DNA of 64,000 bases, from assembly GCF_010015585.1 (NCBI RefSeq), contig NW_022985069.1:186001-250000 (forward strand), written 5' to 3'. The position numbers were made by a program, and so were the translations under genes. The stretch comes from Eremomyces bilateralis CBS 781.70 (taxonomy: Eukaryota > Ascomycota > Dothideomycetes > Eremomycetales > Eremomycetaceae). Shown here piece after piece: positions 11,157-22,295 of the stretch. The notes beneath the pieces are model-generated. The model worked only from the letters and a program-made list of their open reading frames with translations, ran no database searches and was not told the origin of the DNA. The number at the start of each line of letters is the position of its first letter. The first letter of the stretch is position 1.

Positions 11157-12074
11157 GGTGAAGGATCGATAGGGGGTGGTGACTAGATGGGACGAGCGGG
11201 TAGGATAGAAATGGAATATATACCGGGATCGAGGGTGGTATAGGACTATGTGCAGCTCTTGTCGTGACGCAGTTCGATGATACCTGCGGCAGGGTGGCTG
11301 GCAGCACGCGCCTCGTCCGAATACACGTGGATCTGGGAGCCACGAGCTTTCTGTCTTTAAATGCACAACTTCTTGCCGTTCTTTATCGCACGGACGATGC
11401 CTCCGTCGGATTCCCCCAGTCGGGCTATTCTCGCAACTGCTATGCAGGTAACACTCTTCGGTGAGTTCAATCTCCAGGTCAGGACGGGAGTAGACGCTCA
11501 CGGGAGCTTGGACCAACGATACGTCTTGACCGGGAGCCGATCACAGCGGTAGGTTCGGAGTTCGTTAGATATCAAGATTCAAAGCATAATTAGCGAATGA
11601 AAGCATAGAAAACACGTTAAATTACAGATCAGTTTAGTATTCAAACTATTCCTTATTGCACAAATCACAGGTGCAACACGGAGGCACAGTAAGATCGCAT
11701 TGGATATAGTTCTGCGGGTGCCCTCATCCCTCCGTCCCGTAATCTCCATGGTCATCACCGCAGTATCCCCCTCTTATCACTGACTAGCAGACGCCAGCTT
11801 ACCCTTCCGCGGGCAATAATTCCGAACCACTCGACTGGGAGTCGCAATCGTCCTGAAGCTGAAAGCAGCAGAATAGCATTGCGACTCGAAGACATGCTCC
11901 TATGCATGGATCGCAGTTATATAGCAGATATCCTCCCAAGAGCATCATATAATACATACATCCTCAAATAAATCGTCACGAACGCCATATAGCAAAGCCC
12001 CAGTAACACGCCACCGTCCCCCCAATCCACCATTTCACTCCCTCATTCAAGTTGTGGTTCCACATGACCGTCAC
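11157..12074. other. Intergenic region
   Basis: This stretch lies between the start of the sorting nexin gene and the end of the bHLH gene, both on the minus strand. A CACGTG E-box occurs near 11325 in the presumed mvp1 promoter. No other gene is supported. Confidence 0.5.
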
Positions 12075-14373
12075 CTAATCCCCTCCCAACGCTCCCACCC
12101 GCCGTCTCAGCTCCTCCAACTCCCTATCCTTCTCCTCCAGCACCCGTCGCCGCTCGTCCGCCTCTGACTGCAGCAATCGGATGTACGCGATCGCGCTTTC
12201 CACCGTCGCCGCCTTGCTGTTCCCCGCCAACTGCTGCGCGCCGCCTTTCCCGCCCTTCTCCGCGCCCTCGTCTACATCCTTGCCAGCCGTTCCGCCGGCT
12301 CTAGCACCTGCATCCGCAGCGAGGAACTCAGGGGACGCGTTCCCACTAGCGAGGCCGGAGACGCTCCCCCTGCGGGATGCGTTGAGGATGGGGCTTTGCG
12401 GGAGGAGGGACTGCATTTCGACGAGGGCGGAGTTGATGCGGTTGCGGCGGCCCTGCTCGGCGAGCTTGTGGGAGGTGCGCTTGGAGGTGAGGCCGCGGGA
12501 GAGGGTTTCGGGGTAGGGCCCGGCGAGGGCGGTGCCTTCGAGGATGTGGTGGTAGTTGGATTTGGAGGCGAGGAGAATGGCGTGGGCTTCGGGGGTGATG
12601 GGGCCTGGGGAGGTTAGTGGCTGGGAACGACGGAAGGATATTGCTGCGGGAGGGAATGTACGTACCTCCTTCGGGTAATAGTGGTTTGATGCTAGGACTT
12701 ATCTTGGGCCGTAGCGCCGGACTGGCCATAGTTCCGCCACTTACACTGCCCCTCTTTCTACCATTTGCTTTGCCTCCATTTCCAGGAGTTTGGCCGGTCG
12801 TTGAGGCAGCGGAGAGCCTCGGCGTTGCAGACGACGGCGTAGCCAAAGGAGAGGCCGTGAGGAGGGGGCTAGATTTCCCCGGGGTATTCGCGGGGATATG
12901 AAGTTGATCCAATTCCGGACGCTTGGCCGATGAGAGACGTGGCGTGTTGGAGGCAGAGACCGGGCCGTTGGCCGGTCTGGAGGTGGAAATGCTGCCGGAA
13001 CCGGGCTGGGTCCGGCTCGGTTCCGCTGCCGCTTCGGGAAGAATCAGATCATCCAGCACGAAGGGCTCGGGGTTTTGCCGCACGGTTTGTGCTGCGCTAT
13101 TCGGGGAGAGAGTTGGGGACTGGTAATGCGATGTAGGAGGCATAGCCACCTGATGTGACCGCAGGAGACTTGCCGGCGTGGCTGGGGCGAGATGTGACTG
13201 ATTGAGGGGGCGGTGACCCGACTTCGCCATGATGTTCGGACTCGGCGCTGCGGAGGCCGGTTTCGGCGGCGGCCCCATCACTTCGGTCAGCGGCTCGGGC
13301 GAGATGCTGTCGCCATCCGAGCCGCTGCGGCTGCCCGGGAAAGAGAACGACGGGACCGACGCCGGGGAAAGGGGGGCTCGCGGATGCGCGGACTGGCCTA
13401 GCAGCGCCTGGACTTCGCGGGGTGGCAGCGTGGTCGAGGCGCCTTTTCGACGCTGCGGTTTGACGATGGGCGATTGGCGAAGGCGGGGGGTAGGCGCGGC
13501 GGAGCGGGAGGCGGCAGCGGTGGCTTTGGGTGCACGGACAGCGCGTTTGGGTCGCGAAGGGGGGGCGGGGATCGGGTGGGAGGTGGTGTTGTCGAACATG
13601 TCGACGTCTTCTCTGGCGTCCGCTCCGGGCGAACTGGTCGAGGCGGCTTGCGACCTCCTGCCATAGATGCGACTATGATCACCTAGGCCCATCAGTGCGG
13701 GCGACGCAAGGGGACTGAACAGTGGGCCGCCAGAGCTATAGTCGGAGGGCGCATAATTTCGGGAATCGTTGGACGGTACCACCGGCGACAGGAGAGGGGT
13801 GAATTGAGCCTGAGAGGCAGTTAGCATAAGAATGCCGGCTGGACGATGAGGGATACCAACCACGTCGTTTTTGCGCATGAACTGCTGTTCGACTATGGAG
13901 CGCGTGGCCGGATCCAATGAATTGATGTATATCACGGCATCCGCAGCCGTCAACTCCATGCTTGTGGGTGTTGGCGGCGCCATTCTCTGCGGCAGATAAC
14001 CGTGTTCCTGTGTCACTCCAAACTTGTTCCCTAACTGCGGGCCGCCGTTCCCATACTGCGGTTCAATATGAAAGTCCATAAATTCCTGTCCTAGGTGCAA
14101 AGTGCCATTTCCATTCCCCTCCTGCTGACTCGGCCGACGCTCGTTCCCCTCGTTGGTTCCGTCCATCACATTCTCCTCGGTCTGGGACACCAAATTCGAC
14201 AGGCCCTGCGCACCCGGCGACGTCCCGAAGGCCTGGTCGAAATGCAGATTGGCGAAGTCGAACTCGTCGAGCCCGTCGGGCAGGCCAACGAAATCGAAGT
14301 CGGATGGCTCCATGGTCGAGAGGGAGGGGAATTGGTCGGATTCTACCCATGCCGACGCCGGGTCTCCATTCAT
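12075..14373 (-). CDS. palcA: bHLH transcription factor of the PalcA/NUC-1/Pho4 type
   Basis: Exons 14373-13861, 13809-12666 and 12604-12075 give 728 residues. The first intron is exactly 51 bp and free of stops, so a 745-residue read-through form is possible. The DNA-binding region begins near residue 594: KRTSHKLAEQGRRNRIN has the H598/E602/R606 triad typical of E-box (CACGTG) binders of the Pho4 and NUC-1 branch. Helix 1 is followed by a Gly/Ala-rich loop of about 60 residues, helix 2, and a Leu/Glu/Arg zipper at the end. The rest is Ser/Pro-rich with an N-terminal acidic region. NUC-1/PalcA factors switch on phosphatases and phosphate transporters during phosphate starvation under Pho80/85-type control; that role is inferred from family. 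Confidence 0.85.
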
Positions 14374-16276
14374 CCTTTGCGATGGAAGGGACGGATGATG
14401 TTCGATGAGGATGGAGAGGAGAGGTCGTCGGGGATTAGGTTGAGTGAATAGCGATCGGGGCGCAGTAGAGGATGTTGGGGTAACGGATGGCTTTATTGCC
14501 TTATTGGTTACCAGGCTAATTCTTACCTTAAATCCCGTCCTATAATGGTCGGATGTTGAGATGTGGGATTTATCTCATCCCTGGCGAATGGTGGGGGTGT
14601 GCAGTCACTACGGAATACAGTGGGATGTGTCCTGCACGAAGAAGCATTTGCCGGCTCCACAACAATGGATGGTGAATTCACTAGCGATTTAGGATGCGAA
14701 AATTGTCGATTTAATGGCTTCCTAACGATTGGGCTGCCATAATTATGATTAGAGGCATTTGGATGATGACTTGATGAGTGCACCGGATAAATTTTGTGTC
14801 ATGACCGGAGTAGCGTCCCGATGTGGTGAGGCGGTGATGTCGTGATGGTGATGATGAAGTGTGGGGGTTTTGCCGGTTTGAGGACAGGAACCCATATTCT
14901 TCGACATCGCTATTCCCTTCAATTTGAAACAATTAAACTCTCTGAATCTTCTATTCGCCCATTGGCACTTCAATCGATGCTCTAGTCATGACTAGACTGT
15001 GAAACCGAGGTTTGGGGAGGCCATTTTGGGGAGAGACTAAAAAGGGTGAAGGTCGTAGTTCAACCTCATCTTCGTTGTAGGCTATTAATGGTGGCGATGT
15101 GCCGCTCCACTCAGCTTTTGGCTGCCGCCATCGGCACAAGAACATAATAGCCGTGAATATGTTAGCGACCGGGGTTCGATATCCAGATAAACCGGCCATA
15201 GGATCGGGGAATCGGGATATCGTAGGACGGTAGTTATAGAGTTCACGGCTCATTTACATTTCAGTAAAGTAATAAGAGGAGCACTGAAGCAACTACTTAG
15301 CTAATCATTGATCCTGAGCGAAGTACCTGCGCAAGTAGGCCCTCAGGCGTATATTTACGAACATCTTTGTCATAATTAGCTGTTCGCGGGTTGAAGTCGA
15401 TTGGGGTGCAGCAAATGACCTGACACCCAGCCACTCACGCGAGGCGGTCGGGACTGCCAATCTGCCCATGGCTGCGGATGCTTGCTGGGAGCTTCTACAT
15501 GTCTCTGATCTTTAGGTTTGTTGGATTGATTGTTGGAGACTGGTTCCCAACCACCGGAACCCTAGTGAGTGCGGCTCGTCTCCACGCCAGTGGACAGACA
15601 CCAGGCCTGATGTCCTCGGCGGGTTTAGGGTGGGGTTTCTGGAGCAGCTCATGTATCTGCGGTGCTGAAGAAACTGAACCAGTCGGCGTTCGTGGCTCCG
15701 CTTGGGTTAAATCGCTGAGACATTCGGTACGGGATGGGAGAGAGCGATGGGCTTGTCCGGGAGCCTTATAGCAAGAGAGCTCGACCATGCTCTGGGCATG
15801 TAGATACAGTGCACAATGTCATCACCTTACACTTCTCCCCTCACCAGCATATACAGCAAACCAGCATATACAGCAAACCAAAGGGCCAACGGAATAGGAA
15901 ATTGGCATTGACAATAACGCTAGATAGACCATTAAACTCCAATCGGCGCGGAACTTTAAGTCCGCAATAGAACCCTATATCATACATCTCGCATCGAGGA
16001 TTCGGGGCCCCCAGAAGCGTGGCTCCCTGCTCGGGACGTATCCGACGTTCGCCTCCGTTACCAAGAACCCCTCTCAATCCTCTCAACCAAGACACCTTCT
16101 CAATACCATGTTCCGGTGAACATGGCCCAACCCGGGTATATTTTGGGGGGCGACAGGGAGGGAGCAAGGACGGGGCGCGGAAAGAAACGGCGGTGGGTTG
16201 GGTACGGGTAGTGAGGGCGATTGCAACCGCCATGACTATGAGCGCATGGCAGCTCGAGAGCTCATCAGTCCGTGTT
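14374..16276. other. Long intergenic region
   Basis: About 1.9 kb precedes the bHLH gene on the minus strand. It contains a 17-bp direct duplication at 15844-15880. Open frames are short, without domains or splice logic. It probably serves as the bHLH gene promoter and the 3' end of the G-gamma gene. Confidence 0.45.
15844..15880. repeat. 17-bp tandem duplication, 2.2 copies
   Basis: CCAGCATATACAGCAAA occurs twice without mismatch and is followed by CCA of a third copy. It is a recent slippage product. Confidence 0.9.
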
Positions 16277-16741
16277 TTACATGACGCTACAGCAACCGTT
16301 GGTCTGTTGCGGTGCGTATGGGTCTTCGCCTTTGCTGACCTGCAGATGTTCGTTAGTCAATCGTTCTGGATCTCGTCCAAGCGCGTCGCATCGAGACGTC
16401 GCGATGGAGACTTACCGTTCCCCATCGGCTGGGTACCATGAAGTCCTTCGGTTCTTTCTCCGTGAAGTTGATCAAGCTAACGACATTGGTCAGCCTTGTT
16501 GTTCCGCTTCCATCGATGCGCTGCGGCACCACGTATGAAGTCGACGGGATGTCGAGCTTATGAGCCAGGGAAGGGATATCACGTACTCTTGCGCCGCTTC
16601 CGACACGGGTATCCGTCTCCGCTCCAAGTCCTCCTTCAGTCGGGAGTTCAACTCTGTCAATCGTCGCAGTTTGAGCTCGGCCATGCTTTGCTTCTTGCTC
16701 TTGCCATCCGCTGCGCGCAATTCGTAAGGTGTGGACATCAT
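16277..16741 (-). CDS. gpgA: Heterotrimeric G-protein gamma subunit
   Basis: Three exons, 16741-16587, 16476-16416 and 16339-16277, join (GTACGT/TTAG and GTAAGT/GCAG) into a 92-residue protein. It starts MMSTPYELRAADGKSKKQSM and continues with the LKLRRLTELNSRLKEDL coiled coil that pairs with G-beta. It contains the DFMVPSRWG segment and ends in CCSVM, a CaaX box (CSVM, Met favouring farnesylation) preceded by a second cysteine suited to palmitoylation. These are the hallmarks of fungal Ste18/GpgA, which tethers the beta-gamma dimer to the plasma membrane for pheromone and developmental signalling. The frame is open upstream to 16858, so a longer N terminus is possible; two adjacent ATGs at 16741 and 16738 fit the family length. 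Confidence 0.93.
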
Positions 16742-17668
16742 CTTGAGGAGGGGGCGTCCGGAAGGATCGAATATATGACGGCTGAGTGGTGTGAGAAAAG
16801 GTGGGGCCGGTTTTGAGGACGGGCAGGAATGTGGTTCAGGAGCGTTGATGGCTACCAAGGTCGAAGGGCGTGAATGAAGCTCGGAATAGAAGTAAGGGTT
16901 TCAGTGGCGCAAGGATTCAACCTGGATGATTCGACAATAGTCAGCGTCGAGGAATAGTTGCGATGTAAATATTGCTCATCGCTTCCATGGTGCATGATGG
17001 CACGAGGGTTGGTGTCACGGCAACTCACTCTTCAGAGTCAACGTGAGGGGGTCAACGCACTTTCACGACGTCGGAACCACGGTCTCCTACAGTTCAGGTA
17101 TCTGGCATTCGAATCAACGCATTCAATGATGGGCGCGTGCAAATGGGGGTGAGATTCAGGTGGTGGATCCTGTCGCGACAAAATGAGTGATGTGTTGTCG
17201 AAGGGGGAATTCCAATGGGGTGGCCTGTGGGACAAGAGTCAAGAGGTGAAGGGAGGGAGAGATGGAGGACGAGCGGCGGGAGAGCGGCTTGTCCCAGGTG
17301 TCCGGGGTTCTCCCAATGCGGCACGGCGCAGAATCCGAAAGGGCAGAACAGCCAGTGAGACGCGGGAGGGCCTTCACCGACAATGGAGATTTTGATGGCC
17401 CCGTCAATTTGATTTCAGGTATAAAAGCAAGGTACAGAACGCTGATGGAGGAGTTTTCCAGGATGATACTGCGTTGTTTAACTTCGTGCTTATTACTGTT
17501 ACATGGAGCAAGGGAAACAGCGACTGCGACATGCGACTGCCGCAGCGGGATGATTCTAATTTCCTATGGATGAAATGAATGCCGACGCTGGAGATTGGAG
17601 ATTGGGGATTAGAGATTGGTTGCTCGGTTGCCCATGCGAACCGATGGCTGGGCTGTCTGCGCCAGCGT

Positions 17669-17674
17669 CACGTG
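17669..17674. promoter_or_regulatory. E-box CACGTG
   Basis: The site reads TCACGTGG. It could bind bHLH factors of the Cbf1/CpfA type. It lies about 370 bases before the eIF3a start codon. Confidence 0.45.
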
Positions 17675-17718
17675 GCTCGCGAGGCTTCAAGGCTGCAAGG
17701 CTACAGATTAACATCTTT

Positions 17719-17729
17719 CACGTGACTCA
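17719..17729. promoter_or_regulatory. Overlapping E-box and Gcn4/CpcA-type element
   Basis: CACGTG at 17719-17724 is fused with TGACTCA at 17723-17729. TGACTCA is the canonical half-site pair for Gcn4/CpcA bZIP factors, and CACGTG is a bHLH site. The overlap means the two factors could exclude each other. The function is inferred. Confidence 0.45.
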
Positions 17730-17861
17730 CTGTCAGGCACTAAGGCATCTCGCTAAAATTCCTCCAAAAAGTGAAAAGGGTGAAGGAACGTGAAATGCAA
17801 AGTCTTGGCACCCGATCACTTCGCCAAGTTGCAAGGCGCACCCAAACCAAGTGAAATCACT

Positions 17862-17965
17862 CTCACTTTGACCTCTCACCTCTCACCTCACCCTCCCCTT
17901 CACCTTCTCCCATCTCTCTCTTCCCTCTTCCTCTCTTCCTTTCTTCATCTCTCAATCATACTTGC
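17862..17965 (+). promoter_or_regulatory. Pyrimidine-rich tract in eIF3a leader
   Basis: Nearly 100 bases consist almost only of C and T, with repeated CTCACCT and CTCTCTTCC words. They end about 80 bases before the eIF3a ATG. Such CT tracts mark promoters and transcription starts of strongly expressed fungal housekeeping genes. Confidence 0.6.
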
Positions 17966-18045
17966 TCTCCGAGGCAATCTCTCAACTTGAGCATCGCACG
18001 AGAAACTTCGATTTTGAATGATCTCATCTGCTCCAGTTGCCCATC

Positions 18046-21000
18046 ATGCCTCCTCCGTCCCATAGTCGGCCGGAAAATGTGCTCAAGGTATGTGATCATC
18101 ATATCGTCCACAAATCCGCGTCGGACCTATTCCGATACTGATAATTCTCGCAGAGAGCGCAAGAACTCATCGGCGTCGGCCAGTCCCAGGCCGCGCTGTC
18201 CATTCTTCACGAACATGTCACCTCCAAACGCACGCGCAGCCAGCCCATCGCCTCGCTCGAGCCCGTCATGATTCTCTTCGTCGAGTTATGCGTGGAACTC
18301 CGACGCGGCAAACTCGCGAAGGATGGTCTGTACCAGTACAAGAACACCGCGCAGAACACGAACGTTGGCACCATCGAAGTAAGTCCCAGAAACTCACTCA
18401 ACCCACGCCGGTCGATGCGCACATGCTGATGGCCACAGTTGGTGTTCAAAAAATTCATCGAGCTCGCCGAACACAAGGTCGCCGAAGCCCAGAAGAAAGC
18501 GGATGAAGTGCAATCCTCTCTGGAGTCCAGCGAGACCGCCGTTGAGGATCTCGAAGCCATCGAGACTCCCGAATCCATACTCCTGTCCACCGTGTCGGGC
18601 GAACAGTCTCGCGACCGCACCGATCGAGCCATTGTCACCCCGTGGTTGAAGTTCCTCTGGGAAACCTACCGAACCGTCCTGGACATCTTCAAGAACAATG
18701 CCAGGCTCGAAATCATGTATCAGGGCACGGCGCATCAGGCGTTCGCGTTCTGCTCCAAGTATGGACGAAAGACCGAGTTCCGCCGACTGTGCGAGCTGCT
18801 CCGCAACCATCTGCAAAACGCGGCCAAGTTCTCGTCGCAGATGAACGCCATCAATCTCAGCGACCCGGACACCCTCCAACGTCATTTGGATACCCGTTTC
18901 CAACAGCTCAACGTGGCCGTCGAGCTCGAGCTGTGGCAAGAAGCATTCCGCAGCGTCGAAGACATCCACAACCTCATGAACCTGAGCAAGCGACCCCCGA
19001 AGAACGTCATGATGGCGAACTATTTCGAGAAGCTCACCCGCATCTTCCTCGTCAGCGAGAACTACCTGTTCCACGCCGCTGCTTGGAGCCGCTACTTCAG
19101 CCTCATGCGTCAGTCGCAGGTGATGGTTGCATCCGGCCAAGGCCTCAAGAAAGACAACCCTGCAATTTCGGACGCCGATATGGTCCGCGGTGCTTCTTTC
19201 GTGCTGCTCTCCGCACTGGCAATTCCTGTCATCAGCACTTCTCGTTCTCGCGGGGCCCTCGTTGATGTTGATGAGGCCAAGAAGAACAAGAACACCCGTC
19301 TCACCAGCCTTCTGGGCATGTCCACCGCACCCACTCGCGCCGGACTTTTCAAGGATGCTCTCGCCAAGGGTCTTCTGAAGCGTTGTCGTCCTGAAATCCG
19401 GGAGCTGTACCGCATTCTCGAGGTCGATTTCCATCCCTTGTCGATCTGCAAGAAGATTTCCCCCATCCTAGCGCAGATTGGCAACGATCCTGAAATGGAG
19501 AAGTACGTTCTGCCGCTCCGACAAGTCATCCTCACGAGGCTCTTCCAACAACTTTCCCAAGTCTACGAGTCCGTTGAGCTCAGCTTCGTCCTCAATCTTG
19601 CCCAGTTCCCCGAGCCCTTCCAGGTCACCCGCCCCCAGGTCGAAAAATTCATCATGAACGGCTGCAAGAAGGGCGACTTGGCCATCCGCGTGGACCACGC
19701 CACTGGCGTTCTTACCTTCGATTCGGACGTCTTCTCTTCCGCCAAAGCCCTCCACCCCGGCGCTGCTGCTGGCTCTGCTGAGTCCGAGACGAGCTCGGTT
19801 CAGCGATTGCAGAGCACCCCGGCAGAGATTGTTCGCTCTCAGATCCGCCGTCTCGCCAAGTCCCTGTACGTCACGTGCCAATATGTCGACCCCAGCTTCA
19901 ACGAAGCGCGACTCCGAGCGAAGGAAGCAGCGCACTCGCGTACCAAGGCTGGAGCGGAACAAGAGCATCGCGAGACACTGGCTCGCCGCGACGTCATCGA
20001 ACGCAAGAAGCAAGCTGCATCCACGGCTTTGGCCTTGAAGGAGCAGGATCTTGCCGCCCAGAAACGCCGACGAGCTCAAGAACTGATGGCGGCTGAGCGA
20101 GAGCGACTCCAAAAGGAACTGGCGGATCGCAACGCGAAACGCCTGCAAGCTGAAAAGCAGAAGGTTCAGGAAGAAGAGGCCCAGCGTGCTTTGGAGGAAC
20201 TCACCAAACTTGGCGGCAAGGGCATCGATTTGACTGGTGTGGATCTGAAGGACCTCAGCTCGGCCGAGATCCGCCAGATCAAGCTCCGTGCGTTGGAGAA
20301 GGAGAAGAACGAGCTGAGCGAGAAACTTCGCGTCACTGGCAAGCGGATCGACCATTTGGAGCGTGCCTTCCGCAAGGAAGAGGTCAAGCATCTGCCCGAA
20401 GATTACGAGCAGCAACTTAAACGCGACCTGGCCGCATACGAGAAGGCCAAGGTGGAGACTCTCCGTGACTCGGAGGAGAAGCACAAGGAGGACGTCGCTC
20501 TGAAGCACCGCTTGAGCCGTCTTCTCCCCACCTACGAGACCTTCCGCGACGACATCCGCCAGCAACGACGCGCCGAGTTCGAGAGGCGCCGCAGGGAAGC
20601 GGAGAGGGAGCTGCAGAGGAAGATCGATGCACGCAAGAAGGAGCACAAGGATCGCAAGATCCGCGAGAAGCGCGAGCAGGAGGAGAGGGAGAGGATGGAG
20701 CGCGAAGAAGAGGAGAGGCAACAGCAGGAGGAAGAAGAACGCGCACGTGCCGAGGAAGAGCGTCGTGCCCAGCTGCTGGAGGAGAAGGCCGAGCGTGACG
20801 AGCAGAGGAAGTATGTTCCACACCTCTCTTTCAATTGGACCGTGTCATTAACGCGAATCAGGAAACTCGACGAGGTCGCTGCCCGACAACGCCAGCGTGA
20901 AGAGGAAGCCGAAGCCCGCCGTGCCGCCCAACGTGCCGGTCCCCGTGGTGCCGCCCCACCCGTTCGTGCCCCCGAGGTTGCCCCTCTCGCGGGCGCCGGC

Positions 21001-21522
21001 GGGCCACCCCGTCTCAACATCGCCCGCAAAGAAGGCCAACTCACCTGGCGAGAGAAGGAAGCTCTCCGAGCTGCCGGTGGTGCCGAAGCCGCCACTCCCG
21101 CCGAGACCGAAACCGCAGCGCCTGCGACCGAGACATCAACCGAAGAACACCTCGCGCCACGTCCCGGGAAATTCATGCCGCCTGCCCTTCGCGAAGGCGG
21201 TGCCCCCAGCGGCGGATGGCGAAGCCGCGAGGCCTCGCATCGCGGGGAGGGAAGCGGACGAGAGGAGAGCCCTGCCGCGGTGCCGCGCGGACGATTCCAG
21301 CCGCCTGGCGGACGAGAGGGCGCGACCGGACGCTGGCAACCGGCGGGTCGAAGGCCGGATATTGGGGAGAGGAGCGCCAGCGGACGTGGCGAGGGAATGG
21401 AGCGCAGCGGAAGCGGACGTGGGTTCAGTCGTGATCGGGGAGAGAGCCCACTTCCGCCTCCGAGCGGGGCGCCGGCGGAGGGGCGGTATCGACCGGGTGC
21501 GTTTAGGCAGCAGAGGGGCTAG
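18046..21522 (+). CDS. tif32: Translation initiation factor eIF3 subunit a
   Basis: Exons 18046-18087, 18154-18378, 18439-20810 and 20862-21522 give 1099 residues, close to the usual fungal size. The N terminus ([20 protein letters not shown]) and the helical repeats that follow match eIF3a/Tif32. A PCI domain lies at about 330-500. The middle (about 530-880) is a long Lys/Glu/Arg coiled coil (spectrin-like), and the C-terminal region is Arg/Gly/Ser-rich with repeated R-G-E words. eIF3a scaffolds the eIF3 complex on the 40S subunit and guides mRNA recruitment and scanning. The third intron (20811-20861) is 51 bp, in frame and stop-free, so the frame also reads through it. Identity is secure. 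Confidence 0.95.
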
Positions 21523-22295
21523 GAGATGCAGAGGACGCGGTGCAGTTTCCCTACAGGCTCTCCGTAGGTGTTGATTATTTGGAGGCCAAGATGAAGAGGA
21601 AGGCCTTGCAGTTTCTACCCAGAGACGGATTATTCGTTGGTCTTGACGGCGGACGAGCCATGGCTCCCGTTTCCGCACGATATCAGGACCCGATGTTGCG
21701 GTGTTCCCCAAGACGCCGCTTTTATTAGGACAGGCGGATGTGCAGCTGCGCACTTTCATTTCGCTTCGTCGACTGTCTGTGCATAAAAAATTGAATTCTC
21801 TCTAGTATCCAGATTCTAATTTGTCCGATTGTCGATTTTCAATGCTTGATATGTGATGCTCGATTGTAGGAGGGTGAAAAGCACTGGGGAGATGGTGGTT
21901 CCAGGCACCAACTGCGTCTTCGACCATTGCGGCTTCAATCTCACCGGATCTCACCCACCCATTTTCCACCTCCGCCATATCCACTCAAGTCACAAGGTCA
22001 GCACAGCATGATCCTCCGTTTCGAAGCTTGACGCATTTTCCCGTCCGATTTCCACCCGTTCCATTCGTTCCCTCCGCCGTCTTTGTGTGTTCCATTTTGC
22101 TTTTGTTGGGGCCCTCGCCCATCTCGTGTTCGGCTCTCACCACCGAGAAATCGTCAGAGCTCCAGGTTCCTTGCACGGTTACCATCGATATCCTGACAGT
22201 GAAAATTATTGTTGCTGCTGCTGTTTTTCGGAGCGGATCTCATGCCTGCGATCCGAGGGTTAATTTGATTGCCGGGTAGTATACGAGAGATACAA
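21523..22295. other. Intergenic region
   Basis: This is the eIF3a 3' end and the promoter of the FHA-kinase gene. Frames are short on both strands. A GTTGTTGCTGCTGCTG-like triplet run lies near 22209. No gene is supported. Confidence 0.5.

Larger units (their letters stand above)
16742..18045. other. Divergent promoter region of gpgA and eIF3a
   Basis: The region contains two CACGTG E-boxes, one overlapping a TGACTCA element, and a strongly pyrimidine-rich leader just before the eIF3a start. Short near-repeats of GAGATTGG occur near 17590-17620. No protein gene is supported. Confidence 0.55.

Noticed and set aside
19468-20823. 451-codon minus-strand frame opposite eIF3a
   Set aside because: It is a mirror of the Lys/Glu-rich coiled-coil codons of eIF3a, giving an implausible Leu-rich protein without any domain.
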